Shown here: positions 19,977-28,720 of the stretch, piece after piece | Position numbering within the stretch: position 1 is the first letter of the stretch | How the letters are laid out: every line of letters begins with the position of its first letter | DNA from: Phlebopus portentosus | Lineage: Eukaryota; Basidiomycota; Agaricomycetes; Boletales; Boletinellaceae | Assembly (NCBI GenBank): GCA_037892935.1 | Contig: JAYXKI010000005.1 | Location: 496,001 to 560,000 of the forward strand | Direction: 5' to 3' | Length of the DNA stretch: 64,000 nucleotides | Made by a program: the position numbers and the translations under genes | The notes under the pieces: generated by a model | What the model was told of the DNA's origin: nothing | What the model saw: only the letters and a program-made list of their open reading frames with translations | Database searches by the model: none

Positions 19977-20999
19977 ATGTCAAACAAAGATATCATGAAG
20001 TATCCCTTGTTTAAGGGAAACCCTTATGAGTCGCTTGAAAACTTCCAGAATCAAATGATCAGCCAGTTGAATGAAAAACATCCGAGCGACCCAGCCAAGA
20101 GGGTTAAGATTATTTTGGAATGTCTGCGAGGTCAAGCTCAGACTTGGGTTAATGGCAAATGGGCCATGAATAGAAATCAATTAGTCTCCACCTACAAGCG
20201 AGATGCGGATGGCAAGCTTGTTATGGACAAGAAGGGTGGATGGGACGACGAGGACGATCTATGGAACGAATTAGCGCTCAACCACAACGGCATTTTTGGA
20301 CTTCAAGAAGAAGCCGAGCAAAATATTAGGACGATTTATCAGGAACGGGCGCGGGTGAAGCAGTATAACAGGGCCTTTGACGACATTAGGATGAGGCTGC
20401 CGAAGCACTACGACCATCAGGCACTGATTTACGAGTACAAGAGAGGACTCAACCAAACGATCCTAAAGGCCCTGCTTATGAATACAGACCACCCTGAATG
20501 GGACCTTAACCAATGGAAGGAGAACGCTAGTAATCTGGAGGCCAGTCTGATGGCTGCCAAGGTGATAGGCAGCAATAGGAAGTACACCCCTATGTTTAAA
20601 GATGGGCAGGCGGTATCGTACACGCCAGTGCCCCCAGAAGCGCGCCGTCCAGCGGAGTTTCTGGGTGAGCCTATGGATATTGATATGTCTAGGCGCTTTA
20701 CTAGGGGGTCCCGAGGAGATGCCGGGATATGCTGGGCATGCGGCAAGACAGGTCACTTCGCACGGGACTGCAACAATGTAGGGCGAGACACACAGGGAAG
20801 CCGTGGACACCGAACCAACTACAAGAGACGGGTGCAGAAGAGACGATCTGGCAAGACTGGCCGCTTCCTAAAACGCCGGGAAGTTGGGATTAGCAGCGAT
20901 TCTGAAATGGAAGAACTACTGGACAAGAAAACAAAGTTACCAAGGCGTAAGGAACGGGCTTCGTATGCCCTCGAGGAGGATTCCGAGGAGGATTTTTGA
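19977..20999 (+). CDS. gag: Gag polyprotein with CCHC zinc knuckle, 340 aa
   Basis: Structural protein that packages the element's RNA. The N-terminal part follows the Retrotrans_gag/capsid pattern (KYPLFKGNPYESLENFQNQM, RVKIILECLRGQAQTWVNGK, TIYQERARVKQYNRAFDD). The nucleocapsid knuckle is CWACGKTGHFARDC with Cys252, Cys255, His260 and Cys265, the perfect C-x2-C-x4-H-x4-C. A Lys/Arg-rich region follows, and the acidic C-terminus ends GAT TTT TGA. The protease frame is open at the overlapping TTG, one base back, so a -1 slip on TTT at the stop codon would fuse Gag to protease. The ATG at 19977 is the first in frame after a 196-base gap downstream of ORF B. No damage is seen in this ORF. Confidence 0.92.
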   Translation: MSNKDIMKYPLFKGNPYESLENFQNQMISQLNEKHPSDPAKRVKIILECLRGQAQTWVNGKWAMNRNQLVSTYKRDADGKLVMDKKGGWDDEDDLWNELALNHNGIFGLQEEAEQNIRTIYQERARVKQYNRAFDDIRMRLPKHYDHQALIYEYKRGLNQTILKALLMNTDHPEWDLNQWKENASNLEASLMAAKVIGSNRKYTPMFKDGQAVSYTPVPPEARRPAEFLGEPMDIDMSRRFTRGSRGDAGICWACGKTGHFARDCNNVGRDTQGSRGHRTNYKRRVQKRRSGKTGRFLKRREVGISSDSEMEELLDKKTKLPRRKERASYALEEDSEEDF

Positions 21000-21772
21000 A
21001 GGGCCGCCAGTTAACATCGGACACTGACGAGGGCTCGAAGGACACACAAGAGATAAAGCGCCGATGGACTATTGCTAGACCAAACTCCAACCATCCTACT
21101 ATACCCATTGACGTCATTCAGAGACAGAAAAAGGTTAATCTCTCGGCTATGATTGACTCCGGATCTGCGATCACTACTATTAGCCCCACGGTTGTACAGA
21201 GCCTAGGGCTGAGAACAGTACCTGCAGAAGGTAATTATACCATCCGGAATGCCGATGGATCGATTAATCATGGTGGATGGACTCGGAACGTCAGAGCAAT
21301 AGTGGACACAGGGATTACAAGAGGTTTAATGGACATCGCAGTGGTGGATACACACGAAGACAAGTTTCTCATAGGAAATGATTGGCTTGAACAGCATAAG
21401 CCAACTATTGACTGGACAAAGGGGATTCTTCGCAAAGGCGGGAAGGAAATTGCATTTAATGGAACGGCACGATTGCGTTCCATACAGCTAATCCTAGCCC
21501 CAAGGAAGCTCCGGAAACGCAGAAGATGGCGAAGAATTCCAGACTACATTCCACCCGAATGGGATGCCGATGATGAAAAGGAAGAAGCTTGGGAAACTAG
21601 GGTCTATTACCACAGTGACATCGAAACAGGACAAGAAACCGAGAAGGAAGACATAGAAGAAGAACCTACGATCGTACCACCAGACAAAGGAAAAGAAAAG
21701 GAATCAGCAGCACCGCTTGTCACGTTCGAAGAAGTCATGCACAAGCCACCAGAACTCTCCTTCGCTAAATAA
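20996..21772 (+). CDS. Retropepsin-type protease ORF, -1 frame to gag, ends at a stop inside the PR-Pol frame
   Basis: Aspartic protease that matures Gag-Pol. The catalytic motif is AMIDSGSAITTISPTVVQSL, with Asp54 counted from the TTG at 20996. The flap-like and second hydrophobic segments follow (IADTG-type DTGITRGLMDIAVVDTHED, FLIGNDWLEQHKPTIDW). There is no ATG at the left end, so the ORF is most likely expressed by -1 frameshifting from gag at 20994-20999. The right end is a TAA at 21770-21772. Directly after it the same frame stays open (EGRWRFYRFGDKCRITKDEQ) and reaches the Met of the Pol ORF without another stop. So protease and Pol were probably one frame, and the TAA is either a disabling mutation or a read-through site. 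Confidence 0.88.
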   Translation: MKGRQLTSDTDEGSKDTQEIKRRWTIARPNSNHPTIPIDVIQRQKKVNLSAMIDSGSAITTISPTVVQSLGLRTVPAEGNYTIRNADGSINHGGWTRNVRAIVDTGITRGLMDIAVVDTHEDKFLIGNDWLEQHKPTIDWTKGILRKGGKEIAFNGTARLRSIQLILAPRKLRKRRRWRRIPDYIPPEWDADDEKEEAWETRVYYHSDIETGQETEKEDIEEEPTIVPPDKGKEKESAAPLVTFEEVMHKPPELSFAK

Positions 21773-21886
21773 GAAGGAAGATGGAGATTCTATCGGTTCG
21801 GGGACAAGTGCCGAATAACAAAGGACGAGCAAAACTGGCACAACTTTGACAGTGTTGAGGATGCGGATGGTGCAGTATACCGCACC

Positions 21887-24800
21887 ATGGTCAGAGAAAT
21901 GGACAAGGGCACCAAGCATAATGAACTCCTCGATGAATATGGCGGCATGTATACAGCGCGTCTTCAGCTGATGGCAATTCAGGGAGGCCTGGGAACAACG
22001 ACCTCACCAACAACATCTGAAGACCAAGCAAGAGTGCGGGAAGAAATACAAGCACAAATGACGATCGATGCAGAAGGATCTGATACGAATAGAAGGAAGA
22101 AGCCTAGTGTACCACCTAAAGGAGGAAAGCCTGGACACTACGCACCTGATCCTCTCAAGATGCGTCGACAGAAGAGTGGAGGAAGTGGTACAGAATCGAA
22201 CCCTGTCATAAGGAGTATTAGGGTGGAGTGGACTTCTCCATCCGTGCACGAGGGCCAAAATGACTCAACCCTGGCAGTGCAGAAGCAGTCGGTAAGCTTC
22301 ACCACACGAAGCAGAGGTACAAGCAGGAGTACTTCGGGTCGGGAGCGCTATAGAACTAAGGCTACGAAGCGTACTAGGTTCGGCCACCTAGCGAGATCTC
22401 CTCCTACGAGAGACCGAGGAGTGACTAGACATGAGACACCGTTCAAGGGTAGGCTAGTGTCTAGGAAAGTGGTCCACCCCAAAGGGAGGGTAGTCCCACT
22501 CAAATGGCACAGGGCCGAAGTTAGTACGCCGCAATCATCAAGTAGGCTAGCTTCGGGAGCTCAAGTGCGCCCGCGAAGACCACGGTTTAAGAACCAAATG
22601 CAGGGCCCTGCTCCGACAGGGAAAACAAACGGTAAAGGTAACAGGTTCATTTCGAATTATGCCGTGATGGAGCAGGGGCTCTCGCAGGGGCAGAAGAGGC
22701 GCCGATGGCGCACGCCTGTTGACTCGGTTATGCAGCCGCCCAAAGTGGAAGGAAAAGTGCTAGAGAGAAGAGCTGGATCTGAGACGGAGTTCAAGGGTAT
22801 CCTAGGATCGCACAAGCCCGCTACCTCGATGGAAGCGGAGGACGCCTCTCGAAGAGGAAGGCCACCCAAGCCTCCTCACTGGATCCGCTGCCTAGAGCAT
22901 CGACAAGTCGCATCTCGGAGAGAACGCCTTCTCAAGTATAACAGCATAGCTCAAAAATATGCGCAGGAGAAAGCACTCGATGAAAGGATGGCAGGCTCTG
23001 CTGGCGACAAAACCCTCGAAGACATTCTTCCAAAACAAATATGGGAGTTCAGGGATAGGTTCGACAAGGATGCTGCTAATCGGCTACCTAAGTCGGGACA
23101 ATGGGACATGAAGATCGAGCTCCTACCAGAGGCAGAGCTCCCAAAACCTGGACCGGTATATCCACTCACTCCTGCTGAAAAGCGTGCGGTAGAAGAATGG
23201 ATTCGCGAGGATCTGAAGAAGGGATGGATTCGTGTTGTAGGAAACCGAGTACCAGCTGAAGAAAAGGCGAACACTTGCGCACCAGTATTTGTCATAGCCA
23301 AGAAGACAATAGGGAAGGATGGCAAGCCGGAGTACAGAATTGTTATCGACTATAGAGGGCTAAATGCGGTGGTTATTCCAGACCACCAACCAATGCCTCT
23401 GTTACATATGCTCCCGGACGATCTTGCACATGCCAAATGGTTCTCTACACTGGATTTGCGAAGTGGGTATAACAACATCCGAATACACCCTGGGCATGAG
23501 AAGTATGCCGCCTTCAGGACTCACATGGGAGTATACCAGCCGATGGTAATGCAGTTTGGATTGATGAATGCACCTGCGGTATTCCAACGTGCAATGAACG
23601 AGCTCTTTCAGGACATGATTGGGCAGGGCATACTCATTTATTTGGACGACATTATAGTCTATGCGGAAACGGAACAGGAACATTGGGACCTGCTAGCAGA
23701 GGTATTGCGCAGGTTAAGAGAAGCAGACTTCTTCTGCAAACCAGAGAAGTGCTACTTCGGAAAGAAGGAACTCGACTATTTAGGATTTGTGGTTAACCAG
23801 TCGGGCATGCAGATGGATCCCTACAAGGTAAAGGCGGTTCAAGAATGGCCAGACTTGTCAAGCAAGCGAGACATTCGAAAGTTTATTGGATTTGCGAACT
23901 TCTACCGGAAATTTATCGAAAGCTTCGCCAAAATTGCTAGGCCACTAACGGAACTAATGTCTGGCAAGAAGACATTTACCTGGGGAGAACGGCAACAAGA
24001 GAGCTTTAGAAAACTTAAAGAAGCTTTTACCACTGCACCAATGCTAGTACGACTGGATCACGAGAAGCAATTTGTGCTGGAAACCGACGCGTCAAACTTT
24101 GCGATGGGAGCCGTGCTCTCGCAGCTCGGGGACGATGAAATTTTGCACCCCATTGGATATTGGTCGAACACCTATCGAGATGCCGAGAATAACTATCCAG
24201 TAATGGACAAGGAATTACTAGCGATTGTCAAGGCCTTGAGCAATTGGAGGCACCACTTGGAAGGAGCTAAACATGAGATTCGAGTGATTAGCGATCAAGC
24301 TAACCTTCGATATTTTATGGGAGCTAGGAAGCTAAGTGGCCGCCAAGCAAGATGGGCGACATTTCTCAGCAGATTTCGATTTCGAATTGAGTATCGACCT
24401 GGAACCAAGAATTCACGAGCGGACGCATTATCAAGGAGGCCAGACTATGAACAGGGCCAAGAGGACCAGCCAGAACAAGTCCTACTTCCTCCGCAGTTGT
24501 TCAGAACATCGGACTTGCCCATGCGCACAGTACGGGTATTTGAGCTTACAGGGAGTCCTGAACTGGGAGAGAAGATTCGAGACGCCTATGAACGATCCAA
24601 AGAGCCAGCAATCGGAACATTCGAAGAAGGATATTGGTGGAAGGATGATAAATTGGTTATCCCACCAGACGAAGAAGTTAAGAAGGAAATTGTACGACAG
24701 TGCCATGATGCACCGGCGTCAGGACACCCGGGGTTACAGAAGACTATAGACAAACTGGAAAGAAGAGTTTGGTGGCCAAAGATGAGGGAATGGGTCGAAG

Positions 24801-26287
24801 AATATGTGCGCACATGCGACGTGTGCCAAAGGACGAAAGCGCGACGAGGAAAGACGCAACCACCGCTACAACCATTGCAGATAGCGACAAGGCCCTACGA
24901 CGAGATTACTATGGACTATGTCACCGGACTTCCAACGACGAGCAAAGGAAACAATGCGATACTAGTGGTGGTAGACAGGTTCTCTAAAATGGGAACTTTT
25001 ATACCTACTACAGTAAATGCAAACTCGAAGACCACTGCGGACTTGATGATCAATTATGTCTACAGCAAGGTCGGAACTCCGAAGACAGTAATCAGCGACA
25101 GGGGACCTCAATTCGCTAGTCGGTTTACAGAACAGGTGAACCAGGCCCTCGGGATTGAAACGAAGCTTAGCACGGCATATCATCCACAAACAGATGGTCA
25201 AACAGAGCGAGTAAATCAAGAAATGGAACAGCTGCTACGTTGCTATTCCAGCTTGCAGCAAGATGATTGGGACGAACATCTACCTATGGCAGAATTCGCC
25301 TATAATAGTTGCTCTCACTCTAGTACAGGCAAGACACCGTTTGAATTGGTGTATGGATTTCAGCCGGAATTAGGATTCAAGCTTCCGATCCGAGGAACAC
25401 AGGACTATGTGGCTATGCGAAAGAAGAATCAAGAAGAAGCAACAAAGGCGCTGGAGAAGGCACGAGACGCGATGAAAAGATTCGCAGACAGACACCGAGG
25501 CCCGATGCCATCATTCGAAGTTGGCGATAAAGTTATGTTAGATGGTCGGAATCTAACCTTGCTAGTTCCCACTAGGAAGCTAGGGGATAGAAACCTAGGA
25601 CCTTATCAAGTCATCGCAAAGCATGGGCTAGTCAACTATGAGTTGGATCTTCCGAAGGAATTAAGGATCCACCCGGTGTTCTATGCAGGACTATTGATTC
25701 CCTATCGAGAAAGAAAAGATCCGGCACAGAGAACAAGACCACCACCAGAAGTTATCGCTGGAGAAACCGAGTATGAGGTTGAAGCGATCCGGGACATGAG
25801 GAAAAGGCACGGAAAATGGGAATATCAGGTTAAATGGCTCGGCTACCCGGAAGAAGAAAATACCTGGGAACCTGTAGAAGGGCTGCGCAATGCCCCAGAG
25901 AAATTGCGGGAGTATCACGAGAGGAATCGTTGGCCGGACACGATAGATCTTCCCTCTAGAAAGAAGATCGCGGATATTATAGACTCTACGCAGAGAGTAA
26001 TCGACATCAAGAAGGAAGATGATGAGTTCCTGAGGACGGCACTGGGAGAGTCCGTAGCTCAGAGGGTAATTAGGAGAAGAAGATACCAGAGCAAGACAGG
26101 TATCAAGCAGCGAGATTTCGGTTATCCGGAATGGCACAAGCGTCATTGGAGAGCCGCGAAAAGGCCATTCACTCGAAACAAAGCGCTGCCGGTTCGCAGA
26201 TGGGATCTGCCAGAAGAAAAAGGGAATCCTTCGTACAAGGATTGGTTTTGGGCTGACTCCTCGGATAGTGAGTACAGCGAGGCTTAG
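21887..26287 (+). CDS. pol: Pol polyprotein: reverse transcriptase, RNase H, integrase, chromodomain; 1466 aa
   Basis: Enzymes for reverse transcription and integration. The first ~330 residues are basic and disordered. RT follows: CAPVFVIAKKTIGKDGKPEY, WFSTLDLRSGYNNIRIHPGH, MQFGLMNAPAVFQRAMNELF and the active-site YLDD at 585-588. RNase H starts with ETDASNFAMGAV (Asp734). The integrase has an HHCC zinc domain (RQCHDAPASGHPGLQ ... CDVCQRTKARRGK) and a DDE core with Asp1010, Asp1071 and Glu1107, the last two separated by 35 residues as in the family. The C-terminal chromodomain (about 1293-1345) reads YEVEAIRDMRKRHGKWEYQV then WLGYPEEENTWEP, with the aromatic residues used to bind methylated histone H3, so the element probably targets heterochromatin. 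All catalytic residues are present. The ORF is in the same frame as protease, separated by one stop. Confidence 0.95.
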   Translation: MVREMDKGTKHNELLDEYGGMYTARLQLMAIQGGLGTTTSPTTSEDQARVREEIQAQMTIDAEGSDTNRRKKPSVPPKGGKPGHYAPDPLKMRRQKSGGSGTESNPVIRSIRVEWTSPSVHEGQNDSTLAVQKQSVSFTTRSRGTSRSTSGRERYRTKATKRTRFGHLARSPPTRDRGVTRHETPFKGRLVSRKVVHPKGRVVPLKWHRAEVSTPQSSSRLASGAQVRPRRPRFKNQMQGPAPTGKTNGKGNRFISNYAVMEQGLSQGQKRRRWRTPVDSVMQPPKVEGKVLERRAGSETEFKGILGSHKPATSMEAEDASRRGRPPKPPHWIRCLEHRQVASRRERLLKYNSIAQKYAQEKALDERMAGSAGDKTLEDILPKQIWEFRDRFDKDAANRLPKSGQWDMKIELLPEAELPKPGPVYPLTPAEKRAVEEWIREDLKKGWIRVVGNRVPAEEKANTCAPVFVIAKKTIGKDGKPEYRIVIDYRGLNAVVIPDHQPMPLLHMLPDDLAHAKWFSTLDLRSGYNNIRIHPGHEKYAAFRTHMGVYQPMVMQFGLMNAPAVFQRAMNELFQDMIGQGILIYLDDIIVYAETEQEHWDLLAEVLRRLREADFFCKPEKCYFGKKELDYLGFVVNQSGMQMDPYKVKAVQEWPDLSSKRDIRKFIGFANFYRKFIESFAKIARPLTELMSGKKTFTWGERQQESFRKLKEAFTTAPMLVRLDHEKQFVLETDASNFAMGAVLSQLGDDEILHPIGYWSNTYRDAENNYPVMDKELLAIVKALSNWRHHLEGAKHEIRVISDQANLRYFMGARKLSGRQARWATFLSRFRFRIEYRPGTKNSRADALSRRPDYEQGQEDQPEQVLLPPQLFRTSDLPMRTVRVFELTGSPELGEKIRDAYERSKEPAIGTFEEGYWWKDDKLVIPPDEEVKKEIVRQCHDAPASGHPGLQKTIDKLERRVWWPKMREWVEEYVRTCDVCQRTKARRGKTQPPLQPLQIATRPYDEITMDYVTGLPTTSKGNNAILVVVDRFSKMGTFIPTTVNANSKTTADLMINYVYSKVGTPKTVISDRGPQFASRFTEQVNQALGIETKLSTAYHPQTDGQTERVNQEMEQLLRCYSSLQQDDWDEHLPMAEFAYNSCSHSSTGKTPFELVYGFQPELGFKLPIRGTQDYVAMRKKNQEEATKALEKARDAMKRFADRHRGPMPSFEVGDKVMLDGRNLTLLVPTRKLGDRNLGPYQVIAKHGLVNYELDLPKELRIHPVFYAGLLIPYRERKDPAQRTRPPPEVIAGETEYEVEAIRDMRKRHGKWEYQVKWLGYPEEENTWEPVEGLRNAPEKLREYHERNRWPDTIDLPSRKKIADIIDSTQRVIDIKKEDDEFLRTALGESVAQRVIRRRRYQSKTGIKQRDFGYPEWHKRHWRAAKRPFTRNKALPVRRWDLPEEKGNPSYKDWFWADSSDSEYSEA

Positions 26288-26713
26288 GTGGGCCTGACAT
26301 ATTTGACCTGAACAAGTCGTTAAACTATTCCAAGCGTACTGGGACGTACCTTGTAAGTTGGAAGCCGACACTCAGCGAGGCTTTGAGTTGTTGAGCAAGT
26401 GTCACGTGACCGCCGCCTTTCTCTGAGAACAGGTTGAGCGTCAATCACGTGATTGCCACCCTCTCATCCAAACAGGAAGGGTTTAAGTCACATGACTGCC
26501 GCACTTTTGTTCGGACGGGTTGTGCGTCAGGTCACATGCTCAATAATGAGTGGAGGACTCTGGACGTACAGTGCTACAGTTATTCCAGACAAGAGGAATG
26601 AGACACTAGTACACAAGAAGGATCTGGTCTAGGAAGCAACAATACGAAACAGCAAGATTATGGCTACCACAATTAAGGGATCCACACTCTCCTTGCAGTC
26701 CGAAGTGGATCTT

Positions 26714-26724
26714 AAGGGGAGGAA
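26714..26724 (+). promoter_or_regulatory. Polypurine tract
   Basis: AAGGGGAGGAA lies directly against the first base of the 3' LTR, the standard place for the plus-strand DNA primer. Confidence 0.85.
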
Positions 26725-28330
26725 TGTTACGAAAATTGTGGATATACAATGCGGCGTGGTATCAGACGCTTTACACACCGAATTATGCAGCCCAATCCAG
26801 AGCATTTCGAAAGGCTTCAAGGACAGAATAGTGGAGGCGATTCTCGCCCACTAGTACAGCAAGGACCTGGGGAGGTCGCTGTGGAATATATTCAAGAGGA
26901 ACCCGATCGACGATATTACGAGGACGAACACGACAAAAGGGAGGACCCATACGATTTACAGCAAGGACTAGCTGGAATGCATATTGGACATACTCCTCCA
27001 CCCGAGCAAAGCTATGTGGACATGGAGGAACGGAACATCGCAAGATACGTGGAACTCCTGCAGAAGAGACGATATCGACATAGTGCAACCAGACGCTTTG
27101 TTCATGAAAGCCTGGTCTGTACAAACTGCTATTTGGCATACCAAAGGAGTTGGGTTCTTTCGGAGTGGCTCCTCAAGAACTTCGTGGAGCGCTTAGTAAC
27201 TAGGGAAGGGGCCGATGTCAAGATTCAGCATAAACCCGGACCCTCAGAACAAACGTTTGACCAACCATTACCGAACCGCGGAATGAGCGCATACGACCAC
27301 GAGGTATCCGTATGGCTCGGTGATAGGGATATCTATGCATTGAAGGTTGGCGTGAGAGCTTGGATCAATCAGCATCGTCACCAGACCTTGTGTCGAAACA
27401 CTGCAGTGGAAGTCGATTGGCCAATCTATTACAGGGCGCCATCGGACGTCGAAAGTCTTATCGAAGAAGCAACAGATCGAATGCTAGAAGCATGGGAACG
27501 ATCGGAAGAAGGGGTTATTACAGTCGACGAATGGCGCGGGACGAATCACCTGGGAAGAAGATACAGGTTAACGTCGGGTACCGGACTACAATTCTCCAAC
27601 ATCAATATTGCGGCTAGGCACAGAAGGGTGTCTGCTAAATTTACACAGCCGCCAACGTTAATCTCCGAAGATCGGCAGGGGTTGCCGATTCCGAATCCCG
27701 AGATAACGGTCAGCCCCATGATGGAAGATTAAACGGCAGAAGCTCGGCCGGAGTAACGGAGCGCCGGCGAAGCGAGATCGCAGCACATGGAAGAAGTCTC
27801 TCATGGGAAGATTGGCGTTAAGGATTAACATGTGATAGGAACGGAGATCGATAGAAGCCTGGGGAAAGCTTCTTCGGAATGGAAGGAAATTAGGGCCTGC
27901 CTAATAGGGAAGGAAGCAGTCGGTGGTGCAACCAGGAGTTTCGGTAGCACCACCAGAGTTGTCAGTGGTACTACAGACTCAAGAGAGTAGTAGTGACACC
28001 AGCTGAAACACATTGTCCTAACCAATAGCGAGGCATGGTCGGTAGTATTTGGTAGTCGGTAGTATTCAGTAGAAACTTTATTTAAGGCGCCAGCTGAGCG
28101 GGGTGTTGTCCCTCAGCAAAATTATTTTGTACTCTCAATCATAACTGTACCCCTTTGATTGAACCTCTGCTCTACTGCTGAGTCAAGCTTGAGCCTATAG
28201 CTCGCTTCTTAGTAGTACATCTAACCTTCGCTACTCTACTCTCCAATTATACATTGTCAGAAGGAGGAAGCAGGGACTTGTTCCGGTACGCTCGGACTAA
28301 CCACCTCGTCCGAAAACGCCGGTCCTAACA
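26725..28330 (+). repeat. 3' LTR (1,606 bp) with intact internal ORF
   Basis: Same length and ends as the 5' LTR. It keeps the long internal frame open. Against the 5' LTR it carries the TpG/CpA state at three of the eight CpG-type differences and the CpG state at the other five. Confidence 0.95.
26749..27732 (+). CDS. ORF of 327 codons lying wholly inside the LTR, unknown function
   Basis: Starts 24 bases into the 3' LTR and ends at TAA 27730-27732. The protein begins MRRGIRRFTHRIMQPNPEHF and continues with an acidic stretch (DRRYYEDEHDKREDPYDLQQ), a central segment with two Cys and several Trp (VCTNCYLAYQRSWVLSEWLL), a region rich in His and aromatic residues (VGVRAWINQHRHQTLCRNTA), and a basic C-terminal part (INIAARHRRVSAKFTQPP). 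No transmembrane segment, signal peptide or known catalytic motif is seen, so it is not an obvious env. Being in both LTRs, its reading frame is copied with each transposition and would be transcribed mainly from the U3 of the downstream LTR or from an upstream promoter. Between the two copies three of seven coding differences are silent. It may be a captured host exon or an accessory protein; function unknown. Confidence 0.6.
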   Translation: MRRGIRRFTHRIMQPNPEHFERLQGQNSGGDSRPLVQQGPGEVAVEYIQEEPDRRYYEDEHDKREDPYDLQQGLAGMHIGHTPPPEQSYVDMEERNIARYVELLQKRRYRHSATRRFVHESLVCTNCYLAYQRSWVLSEWLLKNFVERLVTREGADVKIQHKPGPSEQTFDQPLPNRGMSAYDHEVSVWLGDRDIYALKVGVRAWINQHRHQTLCRNTAVEVDWPIYYRAPSDVESLIEEATDRMLEAWERSEEGVITVDEWRGTNHLGRRYRLTSGTGLQFSNINIAARHRRVSAKFTQPPTLISEDRQGLPIPNPEITVSPMMED

Positions 28331-28335
28331 TGGGC
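28331..28335. repeat. Target-site duplication, right copy (TGGGC)
   Basis: Second copy of the 5-bp duplication, immediately after CCTAACA of the 3' LTR. Confidence 0.92.
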
Positions 28336-28434
28336 GATTCTGATACCTTTGCAAAAAATAATATTTGAGTTTAAGAAGCACGTCTGAGTTTGAGAAGCTT
28401 TGCCGATTAGGGAAGCAGCGTCGATCTGTAATCC

Positions 28435-28720
28435 ATGGGGAACGTCCTCAGCAGCGACCAAAAGAGACGCGAAAAATGCGTGCGCGCTGCAGTCAAGCGC
28501 GCAGATCGTATCTCGCATGCCAGCTTCAAGGTAAGCTTTTTTTTTTTGGAACGTAGGCAAAATCTGACATCGGTGGTAGCACAAAGCAGTCACCGAGTCC
28601 GATTCCAGTCCCGGCGAGACCAAACTCGACAAAAAAAGGGTCGTGCAATTCATCCCCGTGAGTTCGTCTATCCTGAATGACATACGGACGGAACTGATGT
28701 CAATGGATCCCTTCGACTAG
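28435..28720 (+). CDS. Possible small protein with N-myristoylation-like start, 2 exons, 78 aa
   Basis: Exon 28435-28530, intron 28531-28579 (GTAAGC...GTAG, 49 bases, the usual size here), exon 28580-28720 with stop TAG. The protein starts MGNVLSSDQKRREKCVRAAV. Gly2 with Ser at position 6 fits the N-myristoylation pattern, and the basic residues that follow would help membrane binding. The rest is Lys/Asp/Ser rich (TKLDKKRVVQFIP). No family is recognised. It starts 105 bases to the right of the retrotransposon, so its promoter may have been split by the insertion. It could be a chance frame; the consistent intron and frame are the only support. Confidence 0.3.

Larger units (their letters stand above)
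15702..28330 (+). mobile_element. Complete Ty3/Gypsy LTR retrotransposon with chromodomain, 12,629 bp
   Basis: Two direct LTRs of exactly 1,606 bp (TGTTACG...CCTAACA) are flanked by TGGGC. Inside, in order, are two overlapping ORFs of unknown function (17.67-19.78 kb), Gag with a CCHC knuckle, a protease ORF in the -1 frame, a Pol ORF with RT, RNase H, integrase and chromodomain, and a purine tract just before the 3' LTR. Protease before RT before integrase is the Metaviridae order, and the chromodomain places it with chromoviruses. It is much longer than a typical 5-7 kb element because of the long LTRs and the extra 5' coding region. The LTRs differ at nine positions in 1,606, so the insertion is fairly recent but not brand new. 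At least one stop interrupts the protease-Pol frame, so this copy is probably non-autonomous now. Confidence 0.95.

Noticed and set aside
25691..26371. Minus-strand 226-codon frame opposite the integrase C-terminus and chromodomain
   Set aside because: The plus strand is a clear Pol chromodomain; the antisense reading has no domain.
26749..27732. Idea that the LTR ORF is an env gene
   Set aside because: No signal peptide, transmembrane helix or cleavage site is visible, and env would sit between pol and the LTR, not inside it.
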